Below are positions 6,786-8,270 of a stretch of DNA of 8,270 nt, one piece after another. Under the pieces are notes generated by a model. That model made no database searches. It saw only the letters and a list, made by a program, of their open reading frames with translations, and had not been told where the DNA came from. The stretch lies in NCBI GenBank assembly GCA_910579745.1, contig CAJTVH010000085.1, positions 1-8,270 of the forward strand, given 5' to 3'. The first letter of the stretch is position 1; every line of letters starts with the position of its first letter. This stretch comes from an uncultured Clostridia bacterium (GTDB lineage Bacteria; Bacillota; Clostridia; Lachnospirales; CAG-274). The translations under genes and the position numbers were made by a program.

Positions 6786-6824
6786 TCTATTATGTAAACA
6801 ATGATTAATTTTTTTTGAAATTTG

Positions 6825-6858
6825 CCTGAGATATGGGGAAAACAGGCCTTTTTTTAGG
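6825..6858 (+). terminator. Terminator-like hairpin between protease and integrase genes
   Basis: GCCTG and CAGGC form a 5-bp stem with a loop of about 14 nt, followed on the plus strand by a run of T. No plus-strand gene leads into it, so it may be a remnant, or part of the junction between host DNA and the integrated element. On the minus strand the stem is not followed by T, so it does not fit as the integrase terminator. Confidence 0.3.
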
Positions 6859-6898
6859 GAGTTGAAAAACATTTCCCGACTTTTTCCCACATTAGTAT

Positions 6899-8065
6899 TT
6901 ATATAAAAAGTCTGTTTAATCTACTTACTGCGTCTTCTTTCTGGGTTTCAGATACGTGTGTATAAATTTTAGTTGTCTCAAGATTTGTATGTCCTAATAA
7001 TTTTGAAACAGTTAAAAGATCCGCCCCCGTTTTGAATAATTCAGTAGCGTAAGTATGTCTCAAACAATGGAATTTTTTTACAGTGATTTTGTTATTTACT
7101 AAAAAGGTTCTAAACCTTTCTATAATATTATTGGGCGTTATGAAATTACTCGCTCTATTTGTAAATACAAAATTATTATCCGAAAATGTTACTCCGTTTT
7201 TTAAACATTTTTCTTTTTCTAATATTCTATGATGATTTAATTGCTGTATTAGTGTTGTTGGAATCGGAACAATGCGCAGACTTGATTCTGTTTTCGGTGT
7301 ATAAAGTTTTACCACGCATTTTCTTTTACCGTTACGATTTATTTCAATAATATTTTTTAAAGTGTATTTTACTGTTATAGTTTTTTTCATTAGGTCTACA
7401 TATTTCCATTTTAAGCCTAATAGTTCACCTTGCCTCAAACCGGTGCCAAGAGCGAGTAGGAAAAGTGTACCATATTTATGTTTTTTCGCGCTATTTTTTA
7501 TGATTTCTATTTCTTCCGCTGAGAATGTTTCGACTTCTTTTTTCTTTTTTTCAGATAATCCTGGGATTGTGACTTTTTTTCTTTCAGTTGGGTTTTTTGT
7601 CATATATCCTTGATTTACAGAATATTCAAAAAAGGAATTTAATTTTAAATGTATCTCATGAATTAAATTTGATGATTTACCTTGTTCAAATAATGTGTTA
7701 TAATATTTTTGTATCATAATTGATTTTATATCATTTAATTTATAATAAGCGAATGGGGCGGTTTTAATATATTTTCTGAAAAGATTTTCGTATCTTACAA
7801 AAGTAGATTCTTTGACTTTATTTGAGGGCTTTATAACCTCGAAAAGCCATTCTTCCATTAAAGACATGAGTTCGGCGTTTTCATAATCTATATTAAGACC
7901 GTTTGATATATTTCGTAGGTACTCATCACGTTTTTGTTCTGCTTCTTTTTTACTTTTGCCGTAAAATTCTTTTCTTATCAGCCTGCCGTTGGATTTCTTG
8001 CCTATAGTAGCTGTCACTCTGTAATATTCTTTACCGTTTTTCTTATAATTTGTTTTTACCGCCAT
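6899..8065 (-). CDS. int: Tyrosine recombinase (phage/ICE-type integrase)
   Basis: This 388-aa site-specific recombinase would integrate and excise a prophage or conjugative element. Residue numbers count from the upstream GTG at 8074. An AP2-like arm-DNA-binding domain covers about 15-55 (YYRVTATIGKK...KEAEQKRDEYL), a SAM-like core-binding domain about 70-165, and the catalytic domain about 185-380. The catalytic residues are all visible: Arg214 (TGLRQGE), Lys261, His336 and Arg339 (HCLRH), His362 (LLGH) and Tyr371 (KIYTH). Length and layout fit Gram-positive phage and ICE integrases. I prefer the ATG at 8065, because the GTG at 8074 directly abuts the AAAGGAAA binding site, whereas the ATG is well spaced from it. 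No excisionase is visible in the window. The gene lies 216 bp from the protease gene, so the element edge probably falls at about 6700-6898, with the element extending right beyond 8270. Confidence 0.92.
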   Translation of the reverse strand: MAVKTNYKKNGKEYYRVTATIGKKSNGRLIRKEFYGKSKKEAEQKRDEYLRNISNGLNIDYENAELMSLMEEWLFEVIKPSNKVKESTFVRYENLFRKYIKTAPFAYYKLNDIKSIMIQKYYNTLFEQGKSSNLIHEIHLKLNSFFEYSVNQGYMTKNPTERKKVTIPGLSEKKKKEVETFSAEEIEIIKNSAKKHKYGTLFLLALGTGLRQGELLGLKWKYVDLMKKTITVKYTLKNIIEINRNGKRKCVVKLYTPKTESSLRIVPIPTTLIQQLNHHRILEKEKCLKNGVTFSDNNFVFTNRASNFITPNNIIERFRTFLVNNKITVKKFHCLRHTYATELFKTGADLLTVSKLLGHTNLETTKIYTHVSETQKEDAVSRLNRLFI

Positions 8066-8074
8066 TTTTATCAC

Positions 8075-8082
8075 TTTCCTTT
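8075..8082 (-). promoter_or_regulatory. Ribosome binding site deciding the integrase start
   Basis: AAAGGAAA on the minus strand ends directly at the GTG at 8074 but lies about 9 bp before the ATG at 8065. This spacing favours the ATG. Confidence 0.6.
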
Positions 8083-8134
8083 CGGTTTTTGTCTCAAAAC
8101 CATTTGTGGGAGGGTGGGAAGTGATATTTAAACC

Positions 8135-8164
8135 CCTTATTGAAAATAATATTTTTCAGTAAGG
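8135..8164. repeat. Inverted repeat upstream of the integrase
   Basis: CCTTATTGAAAA (8135-8146) pairs with TTTTCAGTAAGG (8153-8164) across a 6-nt loop: 11 Watson-Crick pairs plus one U-G pair on the plus strand. It is not followed by a T run on either strand, so it looks more like a protein-binding site (recombinase, excisionase or repressor) than a terminator. Confidence 0.5.
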
Positions 8165-8172
8165 AATAAAAA

Positions 8173-8208
8173 AAGTAACAGATTTATTAAAATTAAAAAC
8201 TGTTACTT
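8173..8208. repeat. 9-bp inverted repeat touching the -35 box of a rightward promoter
   Basis: AAGTAACAG (8173-8181) and CTGTTACTT (8200-8208) are exact inverted copies 18 bp apart. The right half overlaps the -35 box TTGACT by two bases, as an operator would. On the minus strand the second arm runs into at least seven T, so it could instead be a terminator for a leftward transcript coming from beyond the window. Confidence 0.5.
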
Positions 8209-8243
8209 GACTTTTTATAGAAAAAGTGTTATTATAATGACAC
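8207..8243 (+). promoter_or_regulatory. Rightward promoter with palindromic operator-like site
   Basis: TTGACT (8207-8212) and TATTAT (8230-8235) are spaced by 17 bp; TATAAT at 8233-8238 is an alternative -10 with a 20-bp spacer. The 18-bp sequence GTGTTATTATAATGACAC (8226-8243) is a palindrome with one mismatched pair and covers the -10 region, the usual place for a repressor site. Transcription would run right, out of the window and away from the integrase, as expected for a regulatory or early region of an integrated element. Confidence 0.6.
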
Positions 8244-8270
8244 AAAAGGCAGTCAGCTCCACGAGAGTGG
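8244..8270 (+). other. Start of a possible structured transcript (cut by window end)
   Basis: Immediately after the promoter at 8207-8238, the sequence is relatively GC-rich and ends in CCAC-GAGA-GTGG (8259-8270), a stem closed by a GNRA-type tetraloop. Only the first bases are present. It could be a leader with an attenuator or a non-coding RNA. Confidence 0.3.

Noticed and set aside
8066..8074. GTG start three codons upstream for the integrase (8074)
   Set aside because: The GTG directly abuts the ribosome binding site; the ATG at 8065 has normal spacing.
8237..8270. Open frame starting at ATG 8237 and running off the window
   Set aside because: Its ATG overlaps the -10 box and has no ribosome binding site; eleven codons are too few to support a gene.
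1..8270. CRISPR array, tRNA or rRNA genes
   Set aside because: No regularly spaced repeat series, no tRNA-like cloverleaf and no rRNA signature was seen on either strand.

Overview
The window is AT-rich DNA from a low-GC anaerobic Firmicute, most likely of the class Clostridia. The evidence is the A/T-biased codon use, strong AGGAGG-type ribosome binding sites, and a hydrogenase-like iron-sulfur sensor that only makes sense in an anaerobe. I cannot name the species.

Layout, left to right. Positions 1-1218 hold no protein gene. They begin with a truncated copy of a small mobile repeat (1-138), followed by about 1.1 kb of very AT-rich DNA with a good sigma-A-type promoter (622-650) and a short direct repeat. 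Positions 1219-3177 (+) encode a soluble fusion of ferredoxin, [FeFe]-hydrogenase-like H-cluster domain, a further 4Fe-4S domain and a methyl-accepting chemotaxis signalling domain, probably a cytoplasmic redox or H2 sensor. Positions 3178-3691 lie between convergent genes and hold a complete 151-bp copy of the same repeat (MITE-like, with a 32-bp perfect internal hairpin) and a terminator for the gene on the other strand.

Positions 3692-4972 and 5111-6682 (both -) encode two tandem paralogous HtrA/DegP-type membrane-anchored proteins. The upstream one (523 aa) has an intact His-Asp-Ser triad. The downstream one (426 aa) has Asp where the catalytic Ser should be (GNDGG instead of GNSGG) and is probably a pseudoprotease. 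Each has its own promoter region, and the two share a conserved 31-bp block, which suggests common control of an envelope-stress pair. The 523-aa gene also carries a duplicated ribosome-binding-site-plus-start module, giving two plausible start codons 28 codons apart.

Positions 6899-8065 (-) encode a tyrosine recombinase of the phage/ICE type, probably marking the edge of an integrated element that extends past the right end. Between the integrase start and the window end are inverted repeats, a strong rightward promoter with a near-perfect palindrome over its -10 box, and the beginning of a possible structured transcript (a CCAC-GAGA-GTGG hairpin ends exactly at the window edge).

The observations most worth following are the dead/active HtrA pair with a shared promoter motif, the double start of the active HtrA, the hydrogenase-chemoreceptor fusion, and the MITE pair that brackets it. 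No complete new multi-gene system is demonstrable from this window.
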